42,233 nt of DNA. Source: Candidatus Kuenenia stuttgartensis. GTDB taxonomy: Bacteria > Planctomycetota > Planctomycetia > Planctomycetales > Planctomycetaceae. Under the pieces are notes generated by a model, which did not search any database, was not told where the DNA came from, and was given only the letters and a program-made list of their open reading frames with translations. Every line of letters starts with the position of its first letter. The first letter of the stretch is position 1. The stretch covers positions 1 to 42,233 of the forward strand of contig CAMDPK010000051.1 of the NCBI GenBank assembly GCA_945904015.1, written 5' to 3'. The position numbers were made by a program, and so were the translations under genes. This document shows, in pieces, positions 41,772 through 42,233 of the stretch.

Positions 41772-41934
41772 GGCGGAGGCACTCCTCAACAAATTCACGC
41801 CACGGCTCGTGATGCCGCAAGCGCTCGGTGGGCGTCATCTTGAGCATCATGGCAATCTGCGTGCGGTCGAAATCGCCCTGATGCCCCAAGTCGAAGTACT
41901 TCGGGTCTGGCCGTGCTTGCGGTTCCTCGGACAT
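41731..41934 (-). CDS. 67-residue basic partner of the nucleotidyltransferase
   Basis: The frame starts at ATG 41934 with GAGGGA upstream and ends at TAG/TGA 41731, overlapping the nucleotidyltransferase start. The product has an acidic N-terminus (MSEEPQARPDPKYFDLGHQG), then TQIAMMLKMTPTERLRHHEP and WREFVEECLRRAKLRRTSAR. I recall short MTPTERL-HHE-W proteins encoded ahead of nucleotidyltransferases in several bacteria; no function is known. The order and overlap are those of a toxin-antitoxin-like pair, so an antitoxin or DNA-binding role is a guess. Confidence 0.7.
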   Translation of the reverse strand: MSEEPQARPDPKYFDLGHQGDFDRTQIAMMLKMTPTERLRHHEPWREFVEECLRRAKLRRTSARRSG

Positions 41935-42052
41935 GATGTTCCCTCACGGCGTCGCAACGAGTTGCTTCGGCATTATTATGGAGGCCACCGCAGCGACCAG
42001 CAACATCGCTTGTCGTTTCCGCTCAATGAATCTCTCGTGCCGGTGAGTTTCC

Positions 42053-42233
42053 ATGAACAAGGCATTCGTTCGCGAATCTGATTCCGACGTGCGGCACTGT
42101 CCGTTTTGCGGCTCGCTGGGGCAGGCGGTCGGGCGAGTCACGCTCGATGCGTGGCTGAAGCCGGAGTCTCGCGGGCAGATCGGCGAGTCGGCGATGTTCT
42201 GCATTCAGCCGCAGTGCGAGGTCGCCTACTTCG
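42053..42233 (+). CDS. CopZ-like zinc-ribbon protein (partial, runs off the window)
   Basis: The frame starts at ATG 42053 and is open to the window end. The 60 visible residues hold two cysteine pairs spaced as in the CopZ N-terminal zinc/iron-sulfur ribbon: CPFCGSLGQAVGRVTL, then LKPESRGQIGESAMFCIQPQ and CEVAYF. In homologues this domain precedes a copper-chaperone fold and is found beside P-type ATPases or mercury/copper genes. The downstream part is not visible. The first 42 codons are duplicated at 41023. Confidence 0.75.
   Translation, partial: MNKAFVRESDSDVRHCPFCGSLGQAVGRVTLDAWLKPESRGQIGESAMFCIQPQCEVAYF

Larger units (their letters stand above)
41015..42179. repeat. 135-bp direct repeat flanking the nucleotidyltransferase pair
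   Basis: 41015-41149 and 42045-42179 are direct copies with only three mismatches, offset by 1030 bp. They cover a short leader and the first 42 codons of a CopZ-like zinc-ribbon gene. The segment between them carries a palindromic element and, on the opposite strand, the nucleotidyltransferase and its 67-residue partner. Sequence similarity before the ATG decays but still shows GCTCRATGAA. Confidence 0.9.

Noticed and set aside
41944..42204. 86-residue minus-strand frame opposite the CopZ-like gene
   Set aside because: It is antisense to a gene whose cysteine pattern is recognisable.

Overview
The window looks like a piece of chromosome from a member of the Planctomycetota. This rests on gene content: a DUF1501 sulfatase-like Tat protein, a DUF1571 Tat protein, a secreted PQQ-type propeller with the WPWWRGPNRNG opening, an FHA/coiled-coil membrane protein, a lone formylmethanofuran:tetrahydromethanopterin formyltransferase, and the long intergenic palindromes typical of these genomes. 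I cannot name the genus. I found no rRNA, tRNA or CRISPR array.

Layout. 1-2832: the end of an insertion sequence, abutting an FHA-domain coiled-coil protein whose FHA domain lacks its front part. 2844-8532 holds mostly minus-strand housekeeping genes: a small basic protein, a DUF58 protein, TsaD, a Gfo/Idh/MocA oxidoreductase, a glycerophosphodiesterase (plus strand) and an EEP-family phosphatase. 7450-17210 is a tightly packed minus-strand locus of surface polysaccharide type: O-antigen-ligase-like protein, flippase, three consecutive FemAB/GNAT-like proteins, a NodB deacetylase, a second deacetylase-like protein and the EEP protein, with several 4-11 nt overlaps. 17451-20890: a PQQ propeller (plus), then a minus-strand unit in which a strong match to a GEMM-I (cyclic dinucleotide) riboswitch precedes a Tat-type secreted protein and a TadG-like protein. 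21204-28331: a gamma-glutamylcyclotransferase-like protein, a TPR protein, a 2-isopropylmalate-synthase-type enzyme without the regulatory domain, and a fatty-acid beta-oxidation pair (FadJ-like and thiolase), then a small membrane protein. 28440-36900: DUF1571 protein with its own terminator, a hypothetical protein plus ScpB (plus strand), HU with its own terminator, a large membrane protein coupled to FhcD, and a soluble PAS histidine kinase. 36974-40397: DUF1501 protein, and divergently a sugar isomerase/epimerase and DeoC. 40471-42233 looks accessory: an Imm70-like orphan immunity protein, a broken copy of the start of a CopZ-like zinc-ribbon gene, a nucleotidyltransferase overlapping a 67-residue partner, and the intact start of the same CopZ-like gene, which runs off the window.

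The strongest non-gene signal is a set of about thirteen palindromic elements from roughly ten sequence families, mostly two 20-31 nt arms around a 14-60 nt middle. They sit between genes, supply stop codons, and in three places lie in frame inside coding sequence (FHA protein, NodB deacetylase, one FemAB-like protein). Two families occur twice, and a third has two related members that differ by a compensatory base-pair change. The other candidates for a new system are the riboswitch / Tat protein / TadG unit and the nucleotidyltransferase + 67-residue pair flanked by a 135-bp direct repeat.
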